Positions 1-6,446 of a DNA stretch of 6,904 nucleotides are shown here, one piece after another. The notes below the pieces were generated by a model. That model made no database searches. It saw nothing but the letters and a program-made list of their open reading frames with translations, and had not been told where the DNA came from. The stretch comes from Pseudomonadota bacterium (GTDB lineage: Bacteria > Pseudomonadota > Gammaproteobacteria > Burkholderiales > Burkholderiaceae_B), in NCBI GenBank assembly GCA_023388835.1, contig JAEWFK010000005.1:1-6904 (forward strand), in the 5' to 3' direction. The translations under genes were made by a program, and so were the position numbers. Each line of letters opens with the position of its first letter. Position 1 is the stretch's first letter.

Positions 1-1124
1 CCATGGTTTCCGTCGACTCGCATTGCGCCATCGCGGTGGAAACTATGGAAAGGGCAGCGCGGCTGGTTTACCGGAATCTGATGGTGGTTCACGCCCAGGC
101 GATAACGTTGCGCGTCTCCGTAGGAAAACAAGCGAGCCTGCAGCATGCGATCCGGTGAGAAACCGATCCCCGGCACGACGTTGGCCGGCGTGAAGGCGGC
201 CTGTTCCACTTCTGCAAAGAAGTTATCGGGATTGCGATTCAGTTCCAGAACTCCGACTTCGATAAGCGGGTAGTCGCCCTTGGGCCAGACCTTGGTCAGG
301 TCGAAGGGGTTCAAGTGATAGCTGCCTGCTTCCTTCTCGGGCATGATCTGGACATACAGCTTCCAGCGCGGGAAGTCGCCGCTTTCAATGGAATCGAACA
401 GGTCGCGCTGTGAGCTTTCGCGGTCGCGGCCGATCACTTCCTTTGCAGTCGCATCGGTCAGGTTCTTGATGCCCTGTTCGCTGCGGAAGTGGAATTTCAC
501 CCAGTAGCGTTCGTTCTGAGCGTTGATGAAGCTGAAGGTATGGCTGCCGAACAGATGCATGTGGCGGAAGCTGGCCGGAATGCCTCGATCGCTCATGACG
601 ATGGTGACTTGGTGCAGCGATTCCGGCAGCCCGGTCCAGAACTCCCAGTTGTTCTGGGCGCTGCGCATGCCCGTACGCGGATCGCGCTTCACGGCGTGAT
701 TCAGGTCGGGGAATTTGAGCGGATCGCGGAAAAAGAATACGGGCGTGTTGTTTCCTACGAGGTCCCAGTTGCCTTCCTCGGTATAGAACTTCATGGCGAT
801 GCCGCGGATATCGCGTTCGGCGTCGGCCGCTCCGCGCTCGCCGGCCACAGTCGAGAATCGGGCGAACATGGGCGTCTGTTTACCGACTTCCGAGAAGATC
901 TTGGCGCGGGTGTATTTCGTGATGTCGTGCGTGACGGTGAACGTGCCGTATGCACCGGAGCCCTTGGCGTGCATGCGTCGCTCGGGAATGACCTCGCGAT
1001 CGAAGTGGGCGAGCTTTTCGATCAGCCAGACGTCCTGCAGCAGCAATGGGCCCCGAGGGCCGGCGGACATGGAATTCTGGTTGTCGACGACCGGTGCGCC
1101 GGCAGCGGTGGTGAGTTTCTTCAT
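1..1124 (-). CDS. katA: Monofunctional heme catalase KatA, 3'-truncated by window edge
   Basis: Catalase converts two H2O2 to water and O2 in the cytoplasm. I translated the reverse strand from the ATG at 1124 and obtained 374 uninterrupted codons of a typical small-subunit (about 480 residue) catalase; roughly the last 110 residues lie beyond position 1. Visible landmarks are the distal heme histidine H52 in RRMHAKGSGAYG, the R-F-S-T-V-A-G-E segment (89-96), the catalytic asparagine N125 in DLVGNNTPVFFFRD, and the proximal heme ligand Y335 in RLFSYGDAQRYRLG. The HHHQIPVN-like stretch (here NHHQIPVNQPRCP) follows. The start is set by an AAGGAG ribosome site 6 nt upstream. No signal peptide is seen. 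It lies downstream of the transporter operon in the same direction, 182 nt after the livF stop, with its own leader, so probably its own promoter. Family identification is firm; the symbol follows common Bordetella-type usage. Confidence 0.97.
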   Translation of the reverse strand, partial: MKKLTTAAGAPVVDNQNSMSAGPRGPLLLQDVWLIEKLAHFDREVIPERRMHAKGSGAYGTFTVTHDITKYTRAKIFSEVGKQTPMFARFSTVAGERGAADAERDIRGIAMKFYTEEGNWDLVGNNTPVFFFRDPLKFPDLNHAVKRDPRTGMRSAQNNWEFWTGLPESLHQVTIVMSDRGIPASFRHMHLFGSHTFSFINAQNERYWVKFHFRSEQGIKNLTDATAKEVIGRDRESSQRDLFDSIESGDFPRWKLYVQIMPEKEAGSYHLNPFDLTKVWPKGDYPLIEVGVLELNRNPDNFFAEVEQAAFTPANVVPGIGFSPDRMLQARLFSYGDAQRYRLGVNHHQIPVNQPRCPFHSFHRDGAMRVDGNH

Positions 1125-1130
1125 GCGGTG

Positions 1131-1136
1131 CTCCTT
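1131..1136 (-). promoter_or_regulatory. katA ribosome binding site (AAGGAG)
   Basis: The minus strand reads AAGGAGCACCGC directly before the katA ATG, a near-perfect Shine-Dalgarno match at 6 nt spacing. It fixes the catalase start at 1124 rather than the internal ATG at codon 19. Confidence 0.85.
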
Positions 1137-1151
1137 CAATGTTGCAGCGGC

Positions 1152-1178
1152 CAACTCAATGCAATGAGCGCTGAGTTG
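1152..1178 (-). repeat. Inverted repeat in katA leader
   Basis: CAACTCA at 1152-1158 and TGAGTTG at 1172-1178 form a perfect 7-bp inverted repeat around a 13-nt loop. It ends 27 nt before the katA start and just before its ribosome site. It could be a leader hairpin affecting mRNA stability or translation, or a protein-binding dyad. There is no T-run after it, so it is not a terminator. The symmetry is seen directly; the role is unknown. Confidence 0.4.
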
Positions 1179-1212
1179 CCGAAAGCGATGGAGGCATTCT
1201 AGATGTCACCGC

Positions 1213-1257
1213 ATGATAAGTGAAATTGATAATACAAAAGACGGCGATAGAAAACCG
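1213..1257 (-). promoter_or_regulatory. Candidate katA promoter region (AT-rich patch)
   Basis: This is the only AT-rich patch between livF and katA. On the minus strand it holds two possible -10 boxes: TATTAT (1229-1234), one mismatch from consensus but with only a poor -35 upstream, and TATCAT (1213-1218), which has TCTTTT (1236-1241) at 17 nt. The word TGATAA occurs twice on the plus strand, 13 bp apart (1214-1219, 1227-1232). OxyR often activates catalase genes, and such promoters often lack a good -35. I looked for the spaced ATAG/CTAT half-sites of OxyR and found only a weak partial match: ATTG at 1225, ATAG at 1247 and CTAA at 1258. A promoter here is likely; its exact boxes and regulator are not settled. 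Confidence 0.35.
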
Positions 1258-1306
1258 CTAAATGGATTGCTGGACAGGGCCGGCCAGGGTGGAAGTTGAC
1301 CTGCGC

Positions 1307-2131
1307 CTAGATACCGAGGTGCCCCTGCAGCAGTTCCCGGGCTTCCAGGTATTCGTCCGAAGTTCCCTGCCAAGCCACGCGCCCTTTTTCCACGATGTAG
1401 TGGCGATCGGCCAGGGGCAGCATGGAGGCCAGATTCTTGTCGATGCACAGGATTGAGAGGCCCGTATCCTTCAGCCGCCGCAGAGCTTGCCAGATGTCCC
1501 GCCGCACCAGTGGCGCCAAGCCTTCGGTGGCTTCGTCCAGAATCAGCAAACGCGGATTGGTCATCAGGGCGCGGCCGATAGCGAGCATTTGTTGCTCGCC
1601 GCCCGAGAGCCGGGTGCCCGGGTTGGAACGCCGCTCGCGGAGACGCGGAAAAAGCTCATAGACGCGTTCCAAGGTCCAGGACTCACCGCGGTCGCCGGTC
1701 CGGCCAGTGGCTCCGCCATGCCGACGGACCAGCCCAGGATGACGAGAGGGAAGTCTTGCGGTCGCAACGAGATTCTCTTCCACGCTCAAGTTGGGGAAGA
1801 TCTGTCTGCCTTCTGGCACCAGGCCGACTCCCGCGCGGGCAATCAAGTGCGAAGCGCTACCCGTGATGTCGCGCCCGCCGAAATGCAAGCTTCCCGCCTG
1901 TGCCGGGAGCAGGCCCAGTATGCACTTCACTGTCGTGCTCTTTCCCATTCCGTTGCGGCCGAGCAAGGTCACGAATTCGCCCGCCGCCACGTGCAGGCTG
2001 ATTCCACGCAGGACCTGGCTGCGACCATAGCCGGCATGGATCTTTCGCACACTCAACAAGGCATCATGCTCAGGCCGGTGGTTGACGTCATGCGCCCCGA
2101 CGGCCGCCCGTTCGTCCAGATCGGGATTCAA
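1307..2131 (-). CDS. livF: ABC transporter ATP-binding protein, LivF type
   Basis: This is one of the two ATPases powering the importer, acting as a LivG-LivF pair on the cytoplasmic side of the LivHM permease. From the start used here (274 residues) it shows Walker A GRNGMGKST (58-66), a Q-loop in PEGRQIFPNL (Q110), the signature LSGGEQQ (175-181) and Walker B LLILDE (195-200). The usual LDEPTEGL reads LDEATEGL, and the H-loop position carries DKN rather than histidine, a replacement also known in LivF proteins. About 20 extra residues (roughly 126-147, rich in Arg and Gly) precede the conserved WTLERVYELFPRL. The start is uncertain. I chose TTG at 2131 because it overlaps the livG stop (TTGA) and follows a purine-rich GGGGGAAGAAGA. 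An ATG at 2206 would overlap livG by 79 nt and has no visible ribosome site. TTG at 2059 would give the usual LivF N-terminus. Last gene of the operon; no clear terminator follows. Confidence 0.9.
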   Translation of the reverse strand: MNPDLDERAAVGAHDVNHRPEHDALLSVRKIHAGYGRSQVLRGISLHVAAGEFVTLLGRNGMGKSTTVKCILGLLPAQAGSLHFGGRDITGSASHLIARAGVGLVPEGRQIFPNLSVEENLVATARLPSRHPGLVRRHGGATGRTGDRGESWTLERVYELFPRLRERRSNPGTRLSGGEQQMLAIGRALMTNPRLLILDEATEGLAPLVRRDIWQALRRLKDTGLSILCIDKNLASMLPLADRHYIVEKGRVAWQGTSDEYLEARELLQGHLGI

Positions 2132-2871
2132 TCTTCTTCCCCCAGATAGGCTTTTTGCACCGCCGGATCCTTGCGGATGTCGCCCGGTGAGCCTGTGGCG
2201 ATGCATCGGCCATACACCAGGACGCTGACATCGTCGGCCAGGCTGAAGACCGCGTCCATATCGTGTTCCACCAGCAGTGTGCCGTAACGGCTGCGCAAGC
2301 GCATGAGGACGTCCATCATCTGCTGAGATTCCGACTGGCTCATTCCAGCCATCGGCTCATCCAGCAGCAGGATTCTGGGCTCGCCGGCAAGCACCATGGC
2401 CAGCTCCAGCTGACGCTGCTGTCCATGAGCCAGGAGACCGGCTTCCGTATCCGCGTGTGCAGCCAGGCCGGCTTCTTCAAGTGCCGCAATGGCGGGGTCG
2501 CGCAGGCAAGACTGGCTTGCGGCAGGTTTCCAGAACCGGAAGCTGTGGCCCTGTCGCGCCTGAACGGCGAGCATGACGTTCTCGAGCACGGAGAATTCAG
2601 GAAGCACGGACGTGATCTGATAGGAACGCATGAGCCCACGCAGGCTGCGAGTATGGACCGGCAGCCGGGTGATGTCCTGTCCGTCGAATTCTATGCTGCC
2701 GGAGTCGGGAGAGACCTCTCCCGACAGCTGGCCGATCAGGGTGGACTTGCCAGCCCCGTTGGGGCCGATCACCGCATGGATTCGGCCTGTTTCCAGTTCG
2801 AGGCTGACGTCGTCAGTGGCAAGCAGGCCGCCATAACGCTTGACCAAATTGCGGACGGACAGACTGGCCAT
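2128..2871 (-). CDS. livG: ABC transporter ATP-binding protein, LivG type
   Basis: This is the second ATPase of the importer, forming a nucleotide-binding heterodimer with LivF. The 247 residues match the usual LivG length. Walker A is GPNGAGKST (36-44), the Q-loop glutamine is Q85 in RSYQITSVLPEFSVLENV, the signature is the LivG-type LAHGQQRQLELA (147-158), Walker B is ILLLDE (167-172) and the H-loop histidine is H203 in LLVEHDMD. All residues needed for ATP hydrolysis are therefore present. The C-terminal segment (GRCIATGSPGDIRKDPAVQ, ending in AYLGEED) is typical for LivG. The ATG at 2871 starts 3 nt after the livM stop, and its own stop overlaps the chosen livF start, so translational coupling is likely. 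Identification as a Liv/HAAT-family ATPase is firm; the cargo cannot be read from this protein. Confidence 0.95.
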   Translation of the reverse strand: MASLSVRNLVKRYGGLLATDDVSLELETGRIHAVIGPNGAGKSTLIGQLSGEVSPDSGSIEFDGQDITRLPVHTRSLRGLMRSYQITSVLPEFSVLENVMLAVQARQGHSFRFWKPAASQSCLRDPAIAALEEAGLAAHADTEAGLLAHGQQRQLELAMVLAGEPRILLLDEPMAGMSQSESQQMMDVLMRLRSRYGTLLVEHDMDAVFSLADDVSVLVYGRCIATGSPGDIRKDPAVQKAYLGEED

Positions 2872-2874
2872 GGC

Positions 2875-3855
2875 TCAGTTGTCTCCGCGCCGGGCCGAGC
2901 CCGCCAGGAGCCCTGCGATTCCGCGGCGACTGGCCACTGCAACCGCCACGATGATCGGGCCGAAAATGATCATCCAGTGTTCGGTTACGGTCTTCAGGGC
3001 TTCTTCCGTGAGCAGCATTGCCGCCGCACCGTACACCGGCCCGAGCAATGATCCCATGCCGCCCAATACCACCATGACGATGAGTTCCCCGGACATGGCC
3101 CACGACATGTAGGACGGCGCGGCGAACTGGGTAAGGTTGGCGTAGAGCACGCCTGCCACGCCGCACAGCATGGCGGAGAGGACATAGGCTGCGAGGCGAT
3201 ATCGGAAAGTTGGAAAGCCCAGCGCATGCATGCGTGAATCGTTGATGCGGCTGCCTCGCAGCACCATGCCGAAGCGCGAAGGGACGAGCCGCCGCGTCCC
3301 GTACAGCGCGGCAAAAAGCAGGGCGAGTGACACGGCGTAGAGCCAGCCCGGCTGGGTCAGGCTGACTCCGGCGACACGGCTCCCCATGGCCAGGCGCAGG
3401 CCGTCGTCCCCGCCGTAGGGGCTCAGGCTGACGAATACGAAGTAGAACATTTGGGCAAATGCCAGCGTGATCATGATGAAGGCGATGCCCTGGGTCCGCA
3501 GCGCAACGGCGCCGGTGACCAAGCCTGTCAGCCCGCATACGAATACCGCGATCATCAGATGGAGCAAGCCGTTGTCCACGCCATGGAAGGCCGGGATTGC
3601 GGCGCTATAGACGCCCAGGCCAAGGAACAGGGCGTGGCCGAAGCTGACCATGCCACCATATCCGAGGACAAGGTTGAGTGCGACGGCCGCGATGGCCAGC
3701 ACGACGATGCGGCTCATGAGCGCGAGCAGGAAGGCGTTATCGGTCATGCCGGCATATACGGGCAGCAGCACGAGGCAGGCAAGGAACACGATGGGCACCC
3801 ATCGTTCGGTGAAGCTGTGGGTGAGTGGCATGGGTGTTGTGAAGGCCGAGAACAT
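2875..3855 (-). CDS. livM: ABC transporter inner-membrane permease, LivM type
   Basis: This protein forms half of the heterodimeric channel in the inner membrane, together with LivH. It has 326 residues, close to the usual LivM length, and is strongly hydrophobic with about eight to ten likely membrane segments. The first is near 20-36, followed by the family hallmark LNLVLGYGGMVSFGHA (60-75). A cytoplasmic loop at about 200-222 (GSRINDSRMHALGFPTFRYR) corresponds to the region that contacts the ATPases. A late hydrophobic pair spans about 256-308, with GELIVMVVLGGMGSLLGPV in between. The basic tail ARRGDN is presumably cytoplasmic. The ATG at 3855 lies 6 nt after the livH stop; ATG codon 9 (3831) is a less likely alternative. 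No frameshift or missing segment is seen. Confidence 0.94.
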   Translation of the reverse strand: MFSAFTTPMPLTHSFTERWVPIVFLACLVLLPVYAGMTDNAFLLALMSRIVVLAIAAVALNLVLGYGGMVSFGHALFLGLGVYSAAIPAFHGVDNGLLHLMIAVFVCGLTGLVTGAVALRTQGIAFIMITLAFAQMFYFVFVSLSPYGGDDGLRLAMGSRVAGVSLTQPGWLYAVSLALLFAALYGTRRLVPSRFGMVLRGSRINDSRMHALGFPTFRYRLAAYVLSAMLCGVAGVLYANLTQFAAPSYMSWAMSGELIVMVVLGGMGSLLGPVYGAAAMLLTEEALKTVTEHWMIIFGPIIVAVAVASRRGIAGLLAGSARRGDN

Positions 3856-3861
3856 GGCGGC

Positions 3862-4782
3862 TCAGCCTCGCTGCACCGGAAACAGGCCGCGCGGGCGCAA
3901 GGCCAGCACCACGGCCATGAGGATGTAGATGATCATGGACGCGACGGCGGGCCCCGCGATGTCGGCACTGCTTCGTTCCATCATGCCGCGAAAGACCGCC
4001 GGCAGGAGTGTGCGTCCCAAGGTGTCCACGACACCTACGATCAAGGAAGCGTAGAAGGCCCCGCGTATGGAGCCGATGCCGCCGATCACGATGACGACCA
4101 TAGTGAGAATGAGAATGGGCTCCCCCATGCCGACCTGCACTGACATGATGGGACCGGCCAGCAGGCCGGCGACGCCCGCCAATACCGCGCCTAGCCCGAA
4201 GAGCAGGGCGTTGAGCAGGCGGATGTTGACCCCAAGCGCGCCGACCATTTCGCGATGGGTGGCGCCTGCGCGCAGCAGCATGCCCAGCCGGGTGTGGTGA
4301 ACGAGCAGGTAGCAGCCGAATGCGACGGTCAGGCCCGCAACAATGATGAGCAGTCGATAGGCGGGATAGCGGATCCCGAACAGCTGGATAGCTCCGCCCA
4401 GTGCTTCGGGAACTTCCATGTAGACGGGGGAAGGCCCCCAGATCATACGTGCCGCTTCGTTGAAGAACAGGATCAGGCCGAAGGTGGCCAGTACCTGGTC
4501 GAGATGGTCTCGATCATACAGCCGGCTGAGCGCCAGACGATCAAGCACCATGCCTAGCAGCATCATGATGGGCGCCAGCAGTATCGCGGCCAGCCAGAAT
4601 GAACCCGTATGGTTGTAGAGGGCGGCGGCAATGAAGGCGCCCATCATGTACAGAGAACCGTGGGCCAGGTTCACGAAATTCATGATGCCGAATACCAGCG
4701 TCAGGCCGGCTGCCATGAGGAATAGCAGCACGCCCAGCTGCAGGCCGTTGAGGGCCTGGATGATGAACAGATTGAAGCTCAC
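3862..4782 (-). CDS. livH: ABC transporter inner-membrane permease, LivH type (GTG start)
   Basis: This is the second channel subunit, paired with LivM. From the GTG at 4782 it has 306 residues beginning VSFNLFIIQALNGLQLGVLL, the normal LivH N-terminus. The hallmark FGIMNFVNLAHGSLYMMGAF lies at 31-50. The ATPase-contact loop RAGATHREMVGALGVN is at 171-186, followed by the hydrophobic LLFGLGAVLAGVAGLLAGPI. The conserved IVIGGIGSIRGAF is at 231-243, and the protein ends RPRGLFPVQRG. An upstream in-frame ATG at 4866 would add 28 polar residues and overlap the binding-protein gene by 35 nt, so I reject it. The ribosome site before the GTG is weak (AGAGTTG). The stop lies 6 nt before livM. Function as a Liv-type permease is firm; the start is probable. 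Confidence 0.93.
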   Translation of the reverse strand: MSFNLFIIQALNGLQLGVLLFLMAAGLTLVFGIMNFVNLAHGSLYMMGAFIAAALYNHTGSFWLAAILLAPIMMLLGMVLDRLALSRLYDRDHLDQVLATFGLILFFNEAARMIWGPSPVYMEVPEALGGAIQLFGIRYPAYRLLIIVAGLTVAFGCYLLVHHTRLGMLLRAGATHREMVGALGVNIRLLNALLFGLGAVLAGVAGLLAGPIMSVQVGMGEPILILTMVVIVIGGIGSIRGAFYASLIVGVVDTLGRTLLPAVFRGMMERSSADIAGPAVASMIIYILMAVVLALRPRGLFPVQRG

Positions 4783-4802
4783 GATACAACTCTGCAGGCG
4801 GC

Positions 4803-4820
4803 GGGCGGTGCCTGCCGCCC
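4803..4820 (-). repeat. Intercistronic GC hairpin between binding protein and livH
   Basis: GGGCGG (4803-4808) and CCGCCC (4815-4820) pair perfectly around a 6-nt loop, within the 49-nt gap between the binding-protein stop and the livH GTG. A competing 6-bp pairing, GCAGGC (4794-4799) with GCCTGC (4810-4815), is also possible. No T-run follows, so it is not a normal terminator. In other binding-protein operons such hairpins stabilise the upstream mRNA, allowing much more binding protein than permease; that role is inferred here. Confidence 0.45.
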
Positions 4821-4831
4821 ATGGCCTGTCT

Positions 4832-6028
4832 TCACTTAAGGTGGCATTGCGCCCCGAGGTTGGCACGCGTGGCGATATTCACCGGAGTAGAGGCCCTTAG
4901 AGCTGCTGTGTCGCCGTCCGCCACCACGTCGACCCGGTAGAAAGCGGCATCGGGAAAGTGATTGGCATCGAACTTGAACGGGCCTCGTACAGACCGGAAG
5001 TCAGCGGCCTTGAGTGCGGCGACGACCGCCTGTTTGTCGGTGAGGTCGCCCTTCACCTTGCGTAGCGCGGAGTCAATCAGGTTGGCCGCATCGTAGGATT
5101 GGGCCGCGTACATGGAAGGCGGTCGCTTATAGGCCTTTTCGAAGGCTTCCACGAAAGCCTTGTTTTGTGCGTTGTCGATATTCGGGGCGTAGGGGGCGCT
5201 GGTGATCGCGCCTACGGCCAGGTTCTTGAGCGCGGGCAATGTCGTGCCGTCGATCGTGGCGGCGGAAAGAATCGGGATGTCGCCCAGCAAGCCAGCCTGA
5301 CGGTACTGCTTGATGAAGTTGATGCCCATGCCGCCGGGGTAGAACACATAGACGGCATCCGGGGCGGCGGCCTGAAGCCGCGCGATCTCGGCGGAGTAGT
5401 CCGGCTGGTTGACCTGGGTGTAGACCTCGTCAATCACATTGCCCTTGAAGTTGCGCTTGAAGCCCGAAACGGCGTCGCGCCCAGCCTGATAGTTGGCCGC
5501 CATCAGATATACGTTCTTGTAGCCGAGGTCATTGGTAAGCTGGCCACCGGCTTCATGCAGCATGTCGTTATCCCACGACGTGGAGAAGTAGAAGGCCGAA
5601 CATTCCTTGCCGGCGATGGGCGCCGGGCCGGCGTTCGAGCCGATCAGGAACACTTCGGCATCAGTGATGGGCTTGTGGATGGCCATCATCACATTGGAAA
5701 AAGTGACGCCGGTGACGATGTCGACCTTGTCGCTTTGCAACAGCTTGGTGGCCGCCTGTACGCCCACGTCAGGTTTGAGCTGATCGTCTTCCTTGATCAC
5801 AGTCACCGGAACATCGCCAAGTTTTCCGCCGCGCTGCTCGACGGCGAGCATGAAGGCGTCGTATTGATCTTGCCCCAGCGCACCGCCCGGGCCCGAAAGC
5901 GTGCCGATGAAGCCGATCTTGAGCGGGTCCTGCGCAAAGGCGGAGCTCATCATTCCGCAGACCAGAGCGGCCGCCGTCGCGGCATGCAGCAGCGTGGCTC
6001 GCACGGTGTTGGAGGGGCGTGGCGTCAT
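4832..6028 (-). CDS. Periplasmic substrate-binding protein of Liv/HAAT-type ABC importer
   Basis: First gene of the operon: the periplasmic receptor that captures the solute and docks on LivHM. It has 398 residues. A Sec signal peptide is clear, with Arg at 4 and 10, a hydrophobic core at about 12-26, and likely cleavage after AFA32, leaving 366 mature residues. ALVC is not a proper lipobox because Val precedes the Cys, so it should be soluble. The mature part is one type-I periplasmic-binding domain (Peripla_BP_6/LivK-like) starting LKIGFIGTLSGPGGALGQDQ. Segments such as IKEDDQLKPDVGVQAATKLL (79-98), VDIVTGVTFSNVMMAI (102-117) and VYVFYPGGMGINFIKQYRQA recall, from memory, the subfamily that binds aromatic acids rather than Leu/Ile/Val. 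Mature cysteines C143 and C395 could form a disulfide. The ATG follows AGGAA (6037-6041) at 8 nt. No gene symbol is given because the substrate is unknown. Confidence 0.95.
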   Translation of the reverse strand: MTPRPSNTVRATLLHAATAAALVCGMMSSAFAQDPLKIGFIGTLSGPGGALGQDQYDAFMLAVEQRGGKLGDVPVTVIKEDDQLKPDVGVQAATKLLQSDKVDIVTGVTFSNVMMAIHKPITDAEVFLIGSNAGPAPIAGKECSAFYFSTSWDNDMLHEAGGQLTNDLGYKNVYLMAANYQAGRDAVSGFKRNFKGNVIDEVYTQVNQPDYSAEIARLQAAAPDAVYVFYPGGMGINFIKQYRQAGLLGDIPILSAATIDGTTLPALKNLAVGAITSAPYAPNIDNAQNKAFVEAFEKAYKRPPSMYAAQSYDAANLIDSALRKVKGDLTDKQAVVAALKAADFRSVRGPFKFDANHFPDAAFYRVDVVADGDTAALRASTPVNIATRANLGAQCHLK

Positions 6029-6082
6029 GGGGTCTGTTCCTGTGTAGCGGTGTTCGTCTGGCGGTGAGTCGAACGCGTGACA

Positions 6083-6088
6083 TTACAT
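6083..6088 (-). promoter_or_regulatory. Possible -10 box of the transporter operon
   Basis: The minus strand reads TGTAAT here, one mismatch from TATAAT and about 55 nt upstream of the binding-protein start, in the least GC-rich part of the leader. No convincing -35 lies 16-18 nt upstream, so the promoter may need an activator or may lie elsewhere. Confidence 0.2.
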
Positions 6089-6160
6089 GACTGGGGAGAA
6101 TGAAACCATCCGTGAATACCAGGGGCTTTTGGGGTCTGTGTCTCACCGCCCTTCATGTCG

Positions 6161-6282
6161 CCGGCTGTCCGAAAACGCCGCGTTCGAACAGCTGCGCCCT
6201 GGGTTCCCCGCCCGGCGGCTCGCCCGCGGCCCGTCAGAATCGCCCGGCCCCGCAGCAGCCGCCACCGCCTCGAAGGTTAGAG
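6161..6282 (+). repeat. GC-rich direct repeat, copy 1
   Basis: The core 6161-6265 (105 nt) matches 6447-6550 with one single-base indel (GGG against GG near 6201) and two substitutions (near 6214 and 6222). A decayed match continues to about 6282. Each copy can fold into two hairpins. The first pairs CTGTCCGAA (6165-6173) with TTCGAACAG (6183-6191) with one mismatch and three further outer base pairs. The second pairs GGCGGCT (6214-6220) with AGCCGCC (6257-6263). The strand is arbitrary: copies are given in the orientation in which they read CCGGCTGTCCGAAAACGCC. This looks like a dispersed intergenic repeat of the REP kind; no transposase or target duplication is seen. Confidence 0.85.
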
Positions 6283-6372
6283 TCTTGGGCGGCCGTGCTA
6301 TGTGGTACGGCTGTTCTCTGAGTTCTTGAGCCGGCCGTAACGGCTGCTGCGGTGCGCGGGCTGGTTTCCGGG

Positions 6373-6389
6373 GTCCGGCTGCGCCGGAC
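6373..6389. repeat. Small perfect hairpin in the spacer between repeat copies
   Basis: GTCCGGC (6373-6379) and GCCGGAC (6383-6389) form a perfect 7-bp stem with a TGC loop. Neither strand has a T-run after it, so a terminator is unlikely. It lies in the 164-nt spacer between the two long repeats and may belong to the same composite element. Confidence 0.5.
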
Positions 6390-6446
6390 TGCCCTTGTCG
6401 AGGCGCTGTGCGGGGCGGGCGCAGAACTCACGCGATCAGACAGCCC

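Noticed and set aside
489..1202. Long plus-strand open frame (237 codons) opposite katA
   Set aside because: It lies antisense to a fully convincing catalase in a high-GC genome, where such mirror frames are common. The peptide matches no family I recognise and has no ribosome site.
1270..1287. Terminator after livF around the GGCCGGCC palindrome
   Set aside because: The pairing is short and no T-run follows on the minus strand.
5935..5965. Lipoprotein signal in the binding protein
   Set aside because: The residues before Cys24 are ALV, not a lipobox ending in Gly, Ala or Ser; a normal signal peptidase site AFA follows.
5099..6067. Long plus-strand open frame (322 codons) opposite the binding-protein gene
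   Set aside because: It is the mirror of a conserved secreted receptor with signal peptide and a complete domain. The antisense peptide is charged low-complexity sequence without recognisable motifs.
6177..6195. tRNA T-arm-like GTTCGAA within the repeats
   Set aside because: The flanking bases do not form a T stem, and no acceptor stem, anticodon arm or CCA end can be built around it.
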